From Smittia aterrima (Eukaryota > Arthropoda > Insecta > Diptera > Chironomidae): a DNA stretch of 64,000 nucleotides. Position 1 is the first letter of the stretch. Every line of letters starts with the position of its first letter. Made by a program: the position numbers and the translations under genes. Where the stretch lies: contig CP093829.1 of the NCBI GenBank assembly GCA_033063855.1, positions 14,663,537 through 14,727,536 on the forward strand. The letters are read 5' to 3'. The notes beneath the pieces are model-generated. The model saw nothing but the letters and a program-made list of their open reading frames with translations, ran no database searches and was not told where the DNA came from. Shown here one piece after another: positions 1-11,800 of this stretch.

Positions 1-1000
1 CATTTCAATTTAAAAACTTTCGTTTTTCATTTTTACATCTCGGCAACCTGCAGTTAAACTTTCGCTATCAGTTTTTCCCACAATGTACAGAGAAAAATTT
101 ATTTTTCCCGGTCTAACATCGACCCACTCTTACACAGCTGTTACTTCAATCGACTAACAGAGGTGAACTTTCCATAAATTATTCAGACAGAAGCTCACAG
201 GGAAAATGTACACAAAAGCTAATAAAACTGAACACAGATAACGCTTTGGTCTTTATCGTTGCAAAAGAAATTTCGGAATGGAAGCTGAGCGAACATCAAC
301 TTTGGATAAACAGAAATATAATTTGCATGAACTTCCAAATCAAACGAAGATGATCTTCTTAGAAGGTAAATTTTAAGTTTTTGAGAACTGATGTAGGACT
401 ATGTCAGCTATGAAAATCCCCTTTGCTATTTGACGTCCTTGTTTGCTTAGATCAAACATAATCACTCAAGTTTAAATGAAAGCAAAAAATAAATTTCGTC
501 CCAAGAGCCATCCCAGATTTATTCATTTTTTTTTTGTGCAACGTGTTAACGGTATCATGGTAATCAATATTTGTATTGACATTTTTATGCTGATGGGCTT
601 CAATTAATTTAATCAGTTTTGGTATTTTACATAAAATTTAATTTTTTCTTCTTTGAGTTTGTGACAATTTAAAGTTTGTTTTTTGAAAAATATTCAAGGG
701 TTATTTAGAATACTGCTTACATCAATTCAGATTTAATTATTTACATTCATTTCTTGTTAGGATTTTGCTCTTATTTAATGGTTAGATAAATTAAGAGGAT
801 CTAGAAAGAGTGAAGGAAGGAAATCGTTAGTTAATGGACTTAAGAAAGAAGGAAAAAGTGAAATTTCATTTGTTCTGCTTTGTTGAGATTGTTTTCACTT
901 TGTTAATGAGACTTGTGACGACACAGAAAGGTTTTCTTCTAAGTGATTCTACAATGTGATTTGCTCTCGATGCTTCAATTTACAGCGGATTGTTGTTTAC
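1..1000. other. Intergenic / 3' flank of the acylated-protein gene
   Basis: I see no coding exon here on either strand. The stretch is AT-rich with many short A and T runs. It lies downstream of the minus-strand gene that stops at 1001, so part of it should be that gene's 3' UTR. Minus-strand poly(A)-like hexamers occur (ATTAAA near 775 and 731, AATAAA at 518-523), but I cannot tell which is used. Confidence 0.5.
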
Positions 1001-3977
1001 TCACTCGTCTTTGATGTCTTCAACAACGAGATCGTCTTCTGACTTTTTTATTTGAGTTTCCTCAGCGGGTGGTTCCTCCTCTACTTTTGGCTCTTCACTA
1101 GAGTTCTCAGAGTTTTCTGGAGGCGTTTCTTGTTCACCGTTCAGATTATCGAGCTCCTCGACTGTTGCTTGTGGTGAAAATGGATTGTCATCAACATTCA
1201 TTATTTTCTCGATTTCTGGCTCAGAGTTGTTGTTGATGTTTTGCTGAATAGTTTCTATTGAGTGCGATGGCGAATTCAAGCTCAACTTATCCATAGCTTG
1301 ATCCTTCATCGATTCGAGACTTTCGACAGCTTCATTCTTAAGATCAACAATTCCAGTCTCCGCATCACGGATGACATCTTCTGTATCTTTAATCAATTCA
1401 TCAGCAATCTTATCAGCTTCGTCGCCAATACTTTGACCTTTGCTCAGCATTTCATTCTTCAAGTTCTCCATATTCTCATCCAGTAAGTGATTCGTTGACT
1501 CGATCGATTCCTTAAGCGGGATTTTCGTCATTCCGTCATTAATTACATCGCCTATCGAGTTTGTCATGCCATTCACAGTCTCAACCATCGTATCTTTGAT
1601 CTGACCAACGCTTTCTGTAATGTTTTCGCCGAGTTCTGAAAAGAAACGAAAAGAAAGTGAAAGTTAACGACCCTTCCAAGTAGAATAAATTAAAGGAAAA
1701 GTTTCCGGCCGTTTCTGTTATTTATAAAACGGCCCAGCGAGTTATTCATTAAAATTTCCAGTTACACATTTTCAGCCTTTTCTTCGTCGCAATTAAGTGA
1801 TTTCTTGCCAGTCGTCATAAACCGTGAAGTGACTTGACCTGTTAGCCTTCGCATGGGGAAAAGTCAAACTCTGAGAATAGCCGGAAAGAAAACTGTCATG
1901 GAATTAACTTTGAATATTCGAAAGGAAATTGGATTGCTAGTTTTAGCTTGAGGGCAACAAACCTTGTTTGTACATTATGTATTTCTAAAATTATAAATTG
2001 TTTTCATTTAATCATCGATGCTGATAATCTCAACAACACAAGCTAACAAAACGTGTCAGAATAAATGTTTCGACTTAATATTTTTTTTGGCTATAGCAAA
2101 GCCGAACATGGGCACCAAAGTTAATTTTCTTTCAACATGAAATTAAAAAAAAATCTTAGGAAAATGTCGAGATAATCTCGAAAACATTTTAGTTTCATCA
2201 CCTTTAAAGTTTTGTCGAGAGTCTGAGGTCGAAGAGAGAGATGAAGAGGGGTTTTAGATGGATCTAAAAAAGCTTTTTAATTTTTTTCTGTGAAGCTCTA
2301 AGCTAACTTTTTTCATCCTCTTGATACCAAGTCTAATTTGAGTTTTCCATGCAAGTTCATTAAAAAATAATGCAAAATTTATTATTCGAGACCTAAGAGC
2401 TCCAATGAGATTAATTGAAATCATCAAACATTCTTTTTTGGGAAAACCTCAAAGCCATTTGTTAGATAGCATGACTAACTCTACATTTTCCACTTTGAAG
2501 GACTTTGCTTTCGCACAGTTCTCAGAGTGATTTATGTTGGCGAGTAAAAGTTCTCGAGAAAAGTCCGCCACTCTGATACGATAAGGTTTATGATAATTAT
2601 ATGTCTTTGGCTTCCTTTGCTACTAAAAATAAAACTTTCGACAATAGAAATGCGAAAAGTTTTTCACGAAAGTCCAGACGAATAAATAATTTTCTCTCTT
2701 TCAGCAAAAGACGTCAAGGTTTCTTTGTGACCATCGACGTCTCTCCAATTTTATCGCATACCTTTTGTCATTCTCCACTTTCTATCGAAACGGAACCGTC
2801 GCTTCTATTTATAGCTTCCTGTAAAAGCTCTTATCGTTTTATTTGCAGAGTCAATAATTAGAAGCATTTCCTCGGAGCAATCCCAAGAGACTTTGTGAGT
2901 CGTAAATTCTCAGATTAGCCATCCGCTTTGTTATCGGAGCGTGATGGAGCTTTCTCTTCTTTTATTAAAAATCACGAAGACTCTGGGAGGTAAAAAATAC
3001 TCTGTCGATTTGAAAAGCGAGCAAATGAAATTTATGTCTGTTGGATCAACTAAATAATAATGGCTTTTTAGGTAATTTCTCTGGTCGTGAATAATGAAAT
3101 TTTGTTGACTCGAAGCGCTTTCCAGATTACTTTTTTATTTCAGTCTGATTCCGGTTAATTTGCAGGAGAAAAACAAAAGAAGAACTTTGAAATGTTTATG
3201 ATGGCTTGTGTTTTGATTAATTGCTTTTCGATGAAACTTTTTGTTAGCTGTGAGCGAGGTAACAAGCTGGGAAAAGATTTTTTTTTGTTTCTAGTAATTG
3301 ATTTAAATTGAATTCATGAAGTCTCAATCCAAAAGTAGATTAAATTTATCATATTTCAATTGAAGTGATTGAATAAAATCATGAGCCGAGTAATTGAATC
3401 GTTTGCATGCTCCGATCTCCGATGAAAATCGATAAAAAAGCGAATGCTGCTGATGCCTTTATTGCTTTAATTGCATTTAATTCCACTCAGCAGCATAATT
3501 TTACTTCTGACGTTTGCGCATGCATTATCACTCAAAATAGACATTGGATTGCACGTTTAATTTAATTGCAGTTTCAACCTTAGTAATTATCATTAAACAT
3601 TGCTTTCGCGTTCACAATCTCGTAAATTCGTTTTTCACTTTATCATTTCATTATTCAAGCTTTTCGAAGCTTTTTTGAACTATGTCATGAAAGTAAGTCA
3701 CGCTCAATGATCAAACATCAAAATGATTAATATTTTGTAGTTTCTTCAACCCAAGTCCTTAATAAACTTTAGAAAAACAAAACCTTAGAATATTGTAGAC
3801 GCATAGTCAACGTTCATCGATTTTTTTTTAAGTTTCGTTATTAAAAAATAGCATTAACTTACCATGCAATGCATTTTCTCCTGAGCTCATAACATCTGTC
3901 GCTGCTGTTTTTGCTGAATCGACGAGCCCTCCGGGGCCGCCTCCATTCACAAGCGGCGAACTACTTGCACAACCCAT
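1001..3977 (-). CDS. Acidic amphipathic-helix protein with MGC dual-acylation N-terminus, function unknown
   Basis: Two coding exons, 3863-3977 and 1001-1635, join in phase to give 249 residues. The start is fixed by the N-terminus MGCASSSP: Gly2 with Ser6 fits N-myristoylation and Cys3 fits palmitoylation, so the product is probably held on a membrane's cytoplasmic face. No transmembrane segment or signal peptide is visible. A Gly-rich stretch (about 11-16) is followed by long amphipathic helical sequence (about 39-145) made of loose repeats rich in Asp, Glu, Lys, Ile and Met, somewhat like lipid-surface or LEA-type helices. The last 90 residues are a very acidic Glu/Pro/Asn/Ser tail. I do not recognise the family. 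The 2.2 kb intron holds nothing I can identify. The splice sites (donor gtaag, acceptor ttcag) and the preserved phase make the model firm; the membrane-anchor role is inference. Confidence 0.8.
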
Positions 3978-5797
3978 ACTGTGTCGCGTTCTTTCACAAG
4001 TTTGTCTTTAAAACTTTCACTTAATTGTTATTTATTAACTTTTCAGTTCGCTTTCCTTTCGATGAAAGACGTTCTGCAAGAAACAAAACAAAGAAAGAAA
4101 GAAAAATTCTTAATAAAATAATTATGATTGCAATTTCTCCAACAATCTTTGTCGTAATTATAAATAGTTCAAGAAGTTAGGCACGAAAGCTTCATTGAAG
4201 CTCAGCACGAACACTTCGCTGATCATGAACCAACAACGGTACGAGCGGGAATCGAAAATAAAGCTCCAAACACTAAAATGCACTTCACGAAGGCCAACAA
4301 GTTTCGCGAGCTTGAACCGAAATGTTTACGTTCTCGTTTATGCTATTGTATCTTTGTATAATCGAAATATCATGTCTAATGTAGCTTTATTTTCTGCTTT
4401 TGATGTATTTTATTGAATAGAAAAGAAAAATCAAGTTCAAACTTTATTGAGAATCATGAGAAAGAGAAAACAGCGATTGATGATCAAAGAGGAAATCACA
4501 ATATGAAACTCCTCGACACTCTAGATCAATTTTCTATAGGATGACTAACAAGAGAATAAACAGTGGGCTATAAATGATATAAGCAACGAATCAATAATAT
4601 TCCAATTACATTTTCACACCGTCAGCCCGAGACACGTAGGTCGGAGGAGGAAAACTACAACGATTTCCCGAAATATCGTAATATTGAACAAAAAAAAAAT
4701 GAAATAATTATTTATGAGATATTCGTCCGTTAATAATTGATCGGTGCAACACATGTATTAAATAAATATTTGATGAGCTAGCTACGATGGAGCTAGATAG
4801 TGTCCACGATGGAAAGTTTTATTAAATTTACCTGAACGTTCAACGGAATTTCTAAATATTCCAAAAAAAGAGTTTTCCCTCCTCTCGATTTATTTTCGAC
4901 AGTTAAAAGTCAATAAAAAGTTTTTCCACGGCACAACTCTTGTTTGGTTGGTTATTGCGATGTTTGAAGAATGTTCAACAACGCAAATGAAATATTTTTT
5001 CTTTAATCACTTTCACCAAAAACATTTAATTCGTTTTAACCCGATCGACTGAGATATTTTCGCGGAAAACTTTTTGACATTAAATTTTATTTTTCACTTT
5101 TTGTTTTATCAATTTTCCCTCTCGGCTGCGGCAAAATATTTTTGTTCGACTTGTTTTCGTGACGGCTCAACTTTGACTAAACTTAATATTCCGTGAAAAG
5201 CGAGACGATGTGAACCAGTGACCACTCAGCGTTCAAGTCCGCTCTGGGGTAATAAAGCGCGGAGGGTTGAAATAAATGTTGTTAGAGGGGAACGAGAACG
5301 ATTGTAAGCAAGAGCATGTGGAGCACTCGCGTTGAGCTTCTCAAACTTTTCTATCAACGACGTCATAAAAGGATTTTCCACCTGTTCTTTTATAAGTTTT
5401 TCCTGTTGTTATTTTCAGCACCATTATATTCGCTGCTGAATAATAAAATGAGCGTTACGCCTCACGAATACAGAACTCGCTCAAATATACAGCGAAACTT
5501 TATGTATGAGAACTGAGGCTTGCGAAAAACTATTTCGGATGGGCTGAGTGCTTTCGAATGATGATGAAATTGGCAAAGAAAAATCAATCAAACAGATAAT
5601 TCCCTGAGCTTCAAAACTTTGTCGTGAGAGTTAAAGGTTTGAGAACTTAAGCTCTCTTCAATTTATAGAAATTGCATAATCGACTGTTGCTGTTCCCGCT
5701 TTATGAAAATTTATTTGATTATATGTTCGAGTAAAATGTTTTATTATTTACCGTTTGAGTGAAAAAGATTAAATCGAACTAAAAATACGATGAAGGT
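3978..5797. other. Intergenic region between two minus-strand genes
   Basis: This contains the promoter and 5' UTR of the acylated-protein gene at its left end and the 3' UTR of the next minus-strand gene at its right end. Open frames of 60-75 codons on the plus strand have no recognisable content, and I treat them as chance. A short GAAA/AAAG purine run sits near 4090-4105. Confidence 0.45.
5740..5745 (-). terminator. Poly(A) signal AATAAA of the cysteine-knuckle gene
   Basis: TTTATT on the plus strand reads AATAAA on the minus strand, about 53 bases past the stop codon at 5798. Confidence 0.5.
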
Positions 5798-6622
5798 TCA
5801 AGACTTTTCAGCGCCTTCCTTTGTCTTCGACGGACTCTTACGTCGTCTCGGCCGTCTTTTGATTTTATCCATTGCTTTCTTCTTGCCCTTCTCCTTATCG
5901 GTTCCCATCAACTTGGCAATTATGCTTGTGGTGGATTTATTCGAGCCGTGTTCGGCTGTTTTCTTCTTCTCCACCTTTATTGGAATGCGAGCAAACAAAT
6001 CGTAATTGAATTCAGCGCAAGTACTGCCCAAACAAAACTCTTCGCTACATTCAGGGCACGTGGTGATTCGAGTTTCGATCACGCCAGCTTTGTTCTTAAA
6101 CTTTCTCATAACGTTAACTGGTGCGTTGACCTTTTTGTCCATTGCCTCGGTTTTAATTTGTAACTTCCCCATCTCAATTAATCTATCAAAATAATCTTCG
6201 TCCGTTTTTAGCTTTGGGCGAAGGGTGGTCAGCATTTTCCAATCGATTGGAACAGAGCAAATTTCCATAATAACGATACTCCTAAAAGCAATTGACTTAG
6301 GATCGGGAAAAGATCAAAAAGAAACTAACAAAGTTCACCTCATTTCGGTCGGAACTGGATCCATGTAAACGTATTGCTTTTCTCGTTCTCCTTGAGAGCT
6401 CTTTAAGTGCTTCAACTCTTTCTTAGATAACTTGAACTCCTTACAATCCTTTTCCTTGATTTTAATCTCCTCAGCTCGAACTTTCACCGGTCGAATCTTT
6501 GGATCAGGAACTTTCTCCATGAGTTTTTTGAACTCTTCCTTTGTGGTCGCTGTCGCCTTCGAGAGATCCAAGACAGGAACGCTCTCCTTCTTCTTACCAA
6601 ACATATCTTCAAATTTGCTCAT
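5798..6622 (-). CDS. Uncharacterised 255-residue protein with Cx2Cx4Cx4C knuckle and basic tail
   Basis: Exons 6339-6622 and 5798-6281 join in phase across a 57-base intron. The N-terminal third is Lys/Glu-rich and helical. A well-formed core at about 85-140 contains YVYMDPVPTEMRSI and a VPIDWKMLTTLRPKLK-type segment with aromatic and acidic residues that looks conserved. It is followed by a likely zinc knuckle, Cys170-x2-Cys173-x4-Cys178-x4-Cys183. The tail from about 200 is highly basic (Lys/Arg/Ser), suggesting binding to tubulin or nucleic acid. I do not recognise the family. An in-frame ATG at 6670 would add 16 residues, but the acceptor-like cttttag just before CAAGATG suggests that stretch is the end of a 5' UTR intron, so I chose 6622. 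An X-box-like palindrome lies about 100 bases upstream, which together with the neighbourhood makes a ciliary role possible but unproven. Confidence 0.8.
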
Positions 6623-6718
6623 CTTGCTAAAGGGAAAATTCTTTTTTTTGCGAAATGAGAATGGCACCAAGAAAAAACTTCAGGAAATGAAAAATCAACA
6701 AGCAGCGGGAAAGTTTTT

Positions 6719-6732
6719 CTTTCCATGGAAAC
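6719..6732 (-). promoter_or_regulatory. X-box-like palindrome (candidate RFX site, one mismatch)
   Basis: On the minus strand this reads GTTTCCATGGAAAG. The RFX X-box consensus is RYYNYY, a spacer of 1-3, then RRNRAC; only the last base differs. It sits about 100 bases upstream of the ATG at 6622, the usual place for an X-box in ciliary genes. Confidence 0.35.
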
Positions 6733-8714
6733 AGCAAAGCTTAGTCATGTACGTTTCTCATTTGTTGCCCGCATGCGAATAAAGCAACAAAGTCGTGAGC
6801 GCGATAAAACGTGATGTGATATACAAATAATCTTTGAGAAACATTTGCGAAGCAGATTTTCCTCGGGGGAATGATTGTCGAGCGTGAATCGATTGAATAT
6901 TTCTTCTGCACTTTAGCGACAAACAGAAAAAGACGAAAACTTTTATGCAAATTGAAGGACAATTTATTGCACTGCCGGTAAAGGTAACGTTGTGGTTTCT
7001 TTTTATATGTCATCAAGTGTTGTGACATAAGAGAATTTTGCAATTCCAAAAGCGACTGCATCATCGTTATGCTGTCACCAGTTTTGAATTCCATTTTTAG
7101 CACTACAAGGACTTTGAGTTCGACGGAAAATAACAAAGAGCTTTTACTGGATTTTTTTTTACACAAATTGAGAGAACGTAGACTACTATCAACCCTTAGG
7201 TGATAGAATGAAAGAAGAAACTACGCGAGTCTCTAATTAATGTTCATTTTGTTACGAATACATTGATACTGAATTATTTCTCTGAAATTAATTACAACCA
7301 TTCGTCGTTGCTGAGCTGATTTCTTCGAACAAAAGAAAAGAGCACAAGAATGTCCATGGCATAAATGTCACTCGTTTGTGGATGGTGAATTTTATTTTTC
7401 TCCCCAAACCACAGTCGCCAAAAATTGTGAGTGGACATGCAATGCATGCGACGGCTCATCAGCTTCAGGCATGAGCTTTATTTTTAAACGAACTTTGAGT
7501 AAAAAATATATTTTCAACAAATAATTCTTTTTGTTAAAAATATAATAGAGTTCTGAAAATAAAACCGCCTTGAAATGAAATGAATCGAAATCTGTTCAGC
7601 TCCAAGTGTGTAAACATTTATTTGAAACGTGTATAATTTGCAAATCATCAATCATACAATTTCCTTCATTGATACAAAATATATTTCTGCCCTTCTCATA
7701 CTGGCACTCATCTCATTTCTATTTCGACTTTGCTTGAGATTTCGTGATTCTTTAGCTTATGAAATTTCTTGATGAGGATTAAATATATTGTGGATTTGAA
7801 ATGGCCGTCGAGAGATAGTTGATCAAGAAACTTCAATTCATCTTCAACAATTCAAAGTGCCGACTTTGCAGTAATTTTCTAATCATTCTAATCACACAAA
7901 CAACATTTTCGTTAGTTAACATTCATTTAATGAGAAAACAACAAAGTTTCATGCTCATCAACAATTTTCCTCTACCACTAATGTTTGAATTCAATTTCTT
8001 ATTTTATTCTTCCCACCAACACTCATTAAAAAAGTTTTTCTTTAATTTGTTTTGTGATCCTAACTTAATGATTTAACCCTGTATGAGTTCAAAACAATTT
8101 CGATAATTGCGTGTGGAAGCTTCGAGCTACGGCTTTTCCCAAATCAAAGATTCAAACAACTTTTAAATCAAAGTTTAGCAGAGCTTTAAGCTTCGCCTTA
8201 ACGAAGACAGAATCAAAGCAATTTAAGTTTCCTTTTGCAAACAGATTATTACGAAAATTGTCTGAACGAAAAATAGAAAAAGAGACTTGTCGTTGAAAAG
8301 AAGAAAAATTATTTCTTGTTGATTTTCATCCATGAAGTCGATATTTCTTTTCTCGTTTCAATTGAAGATTGTAGAGTCTTCCGAATAAGCTATTGAAGCA
8401 TAACATTTAATTGTAAACGTCCCTTCGTTCGTCCCCTTTTGTTGTAGCGATTGAGACAAAATAATTTAATTTAATTTTCCTCTTCCTTCTTGAATTTACT
8501 CGATTTCCTGATGAAAAGGTTTCAACACAAGTTTTGTTACGAGCTCAAGGGAATTTTGCCATCAAGTTTCATCTTCAAAGTTTAACAAATTCTCAACTCA
8601 ATCGAAGAGCAATTAAAACTAGAAACTCGCCATTGTTTTCAATTAGTTCCGATAAAACTTCTCAAAGCATTTTTTATCAACGAAAGCGCTAATAGAAAAA
8701 GTTTTTAAATTTAA

Positions 8715-8720
8715 TTTATT
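8715..8720 (-). terminator. Poly(A) signal AATAAA of the TMEM200-like gene
   Basis: TTTATT on the plus strand gives AATAAA on the minus strand, about 160 bases past the stop at 8879. Confidence 0.4.
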
Positions 8721-8878
8721 TACGTGATGTCAGCAACAGCAGCGAAATTTCTCAAAGCTTCCGCAAAATATCTTTTTTTAAATTGTTCGAAATTAAGAAA
8801 GTTTATTGCCATTCTTACATGAAATTAGTTTATCGCTAGGAATTTCAATGTTTTCGCTTCTATTAAATAAATAATCTT

Positions 8879-11800
8879 TTAGTCCCGATGAGATTCAATC
8901 TCGACTGTCGTTTCCACAATGTTCGTTGCGTTCTTTATCAAACTTTCTTTATCACTTTCAGCTTCACTGAATTTCGAGAAATTTTTGCTTCGTCTCTCAT
9001 GAATTACATCAATTGAATCATAAAAGTCATTTATATCAGACCGAATACAGTTATTACTACTAATGACATAAATTTGATCCAAGTCATTGCTGAGAACCTT
9101 GGTCGGCTTCAACTTTGGTTTCTTGAAACTTTTTGTCGATTGAGATCTGTAAAGGAATTTCTTGCTGTCAGCTATGGCCGAGCCTTTGATAGTTGCTGTG
9201 TTAAGGATGAGTGTATCAGGTCTAGTTTTAGTATTCTGATGATAATGATCGTTCTCGATTGTTACAACTGTCGACTCGATTACAGTTGGAGATGGCGTGT
9301 GAAAGGATTCTCTGCTTCCCCTGTCGTCGAGATCAGTGTTTTCTTCTTCGAGGACGTACGGTTCAATGCTCGACTGGCAAGAAAGCTGCTTTATCGCAAG
9401 AGCTGGCTCCGAACAAATTGATAACTGACTCCTGGAGAAAGAAGGAGAAAAACAGAAGTAGCGAAAAGGTTCAAAATAATGAGATTTTTACTGCGACCAA
9501 AAGCCCGAGGATCGTCTAATACATCGTTTCAGTAGATGGGACACCGTCAAGCTTTTCTACCGTAAGCAATGAAATGGTCGTTAAAATCATCCTCATGAAT
9601 TATTGAGATGAACCGCAGAGGCCTGAGGCTGAATGTTTGAAATTTATTATAGCTGAGGAGCAAAAAGGTGAATTAAGGAAAAAAAATCTCCATCGAGAAT
9701 TCTAATCGATAGCGATTCGTATGCATCACAATGTCTCATCCAACGATTTAGCGACAACAATCCCGTAAGGTTTTTATTTCTTACGAAAAGTTTCCTGTTT
9801 ACTTCTTCTTTGCGTGAAGAGGAAAATCGATTGCAGGAGAATGGAGTAATCTTCGCTATCTAAACGTTCTTGAGTGTTTCTCCGATTCTTCGCAAATGCC
9901 TTCATGATAACCCAACCCTTCGACGAAAACAAATTCTCGTTCATTTCTGCTTAAGAAGCGAGTTTCGTTCGAAAGCTTTTATCGTTCTTATAGACTTCGC
10001 AGTAGTCGCAACTTTTATTTTTTTTCCCGTTGTGTTGCTATCATCTCGATTTTTCTTTCCGTCGTTCACACTTGAAGAGTCACTGTCATATTTTTATCTG
10101 GTTGAATATTAAGCTTTTAATCTCATGTCGTTTTTAAAGAATCTTCAACAATTTTTTAAAAATTCTACAAGATTCAACGACGAAAAGAAATCACGACAAA
10201 GTAGAGCGACAAACAAACATTGCCGGTAATTTCCCCTTAAAACTTTCCATAGCCACCGTCGTTTTTCATATCAAAATGATTTTACGTTGATTTTCCCTTT
10301 TTTCTGTCTTGACCCACTTTTCAAACACTTTCATCGTTTGCTGTTTGATCGGCTAATGCAGGCCAAACGACAAGGTTGCGATTAGAAGAAAAGTGAGTGT
10401 GTTGAGGTTTTGCGGCGGAACAAATAATTGTGGCGAGAAATAATTTATGACTCTTCATGTTCTACACAATTAGCGTCCACCATTAGAAGTTTCTACGTCG
10501 CTGAGAGTCTTAATTGAACGTTGGAAATTTCTTTCGAATAAAGTTTTCTGTTCTTACCTAAATTCCTTCTCCATTGATGGTGTTGAGAGGACTGAGTTGA
10601 CTTTGCGGGGGCTGTTCCGTTGAAGTCTCTCAGGGCTCGGCAAGCATTCATTGATTTCCGTAGTTGACGCACTTGGATTTGGGCAACGTGAATCAAAGCT
10701 TCTTGATGCTGAGGAAGCTCTACGACTTCGTTCGGCACGCCGCGACGAGAAAGAATTTTCTGATGTAATGCTCGGTCGACGATGGATCGAACCAGCCTTC
10801 GGGCTGCTTACTTCTTCTTTTTCTATAGGCTTTTGCCGCGATAAAATGTGTTTCCTCGCCGTGTCAGATCGCTTTGTTCGTTCTCGCTTTTTGTGAACTG
10901 GTACGATGTCGATAATCTCTGGCGTGGGATCAAATGTCACGGAAGCCTGTGAACCGTGTTCCGAGTCTTGTCTTAAAGGACTCGTTTCATCAACTGACAA
11001 AGCGTGTCGTTGAAGCTTTAACATTCCTGGGTGGAGATAACCATTATTACGCGACGCTCTTTGCACTAAGCTACCATTTTTGACATGACGGTGATGTGTC
11101 ATTGCTCTTCGTCCCGGAGATGCTTTCAACAGAGGACTCGACGAGCTTGCATTGTCACCGAGATTTGGCACGGAGTCACTTTTGGATATTCTACGAGCTT
11201 GTGATGATGATGTAGGTGGAACGCATTTCGGAGAGCTATTTACATAAAGAAGAGAGAAAAACTTTTAATCTTTTCATCAGATTAGCATAATTGTCATTAG
11301 AGGCGTAAATGGAAGTGGGCGAGAACAAGCAACGAACATGAAGGATGCAATAAATGTCTCGCCTATCTATTTCAGACTCGTTTAGATTTTAATAACAACT
11401 TTCAAGAGCATTTTAAGTGTCAACGCCGTTTACCGGAAATTAAATACTCAGACAGAAAAGCTCTTCAGAGAGATTCCATGGACTTTGTTTTGAATGACAA
11501 GGGAGCAACGTAACGAATGAAAATGAATGAAAATGAAAAATGATTTTCGAAAATCATAAAATGGAAAATGTCCGACGTGACATTTCTGGAATTCTTAATG
11601 CTGATTGATTTATGAACTTTTTGTTTATTTAAGTTCTCAAATCGTTTTAAGAAAAGTGAGATCTAGCTTAATATTTAGGTCACTCCGGATCCCGAAACGA
11701 GCTGTTGCACTTTATTTTTAAGTGCTGGCAATTCGACTGGAAACGCAAAGAATTTTCTTCTGACAATCGTGAAAAACTTTTATTCCGAAGAGCTTCAAAA

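Larger units (their letters stand above)
6623..8878. other. Intergenic region, upstream of the knuckle gene and downstream of the TMEM200-like gene
   Basis: It includes an open frame on the minus strand (6741-7166, 141 codons) whose first about 30 residues (MEFKTGDSITMMQSLLELQ) look somewhat protein-like. The remainder is low quality, and no splice site ties it to the gene at 6622. Apart from X-box-like and poly(A) motifs listed separately, I see nothing else here. Confidence 0.4.

Noticed and set aside
5205..5260. GTTCAAGTCC resembling a tRNA T-arm
   Set aside because: No matching acceptor stem, anticodon arm or A box at the right distance.
6741..7166. 141-codon frame on the minus strand upstream of the cysteine-knuckle gene
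   Set aside because: Only the first about 30 residues look plausible. The remainder lacks any domain character, and no splice site joins it to the gene below.
10778..10800. GGTTCGATCC-like B box (minus) suggesting a tRNA gene
   Set aside because: It falls within the coding exon of the TMEM200-like protein, and no A box or cloverleaf can be drawn around it.
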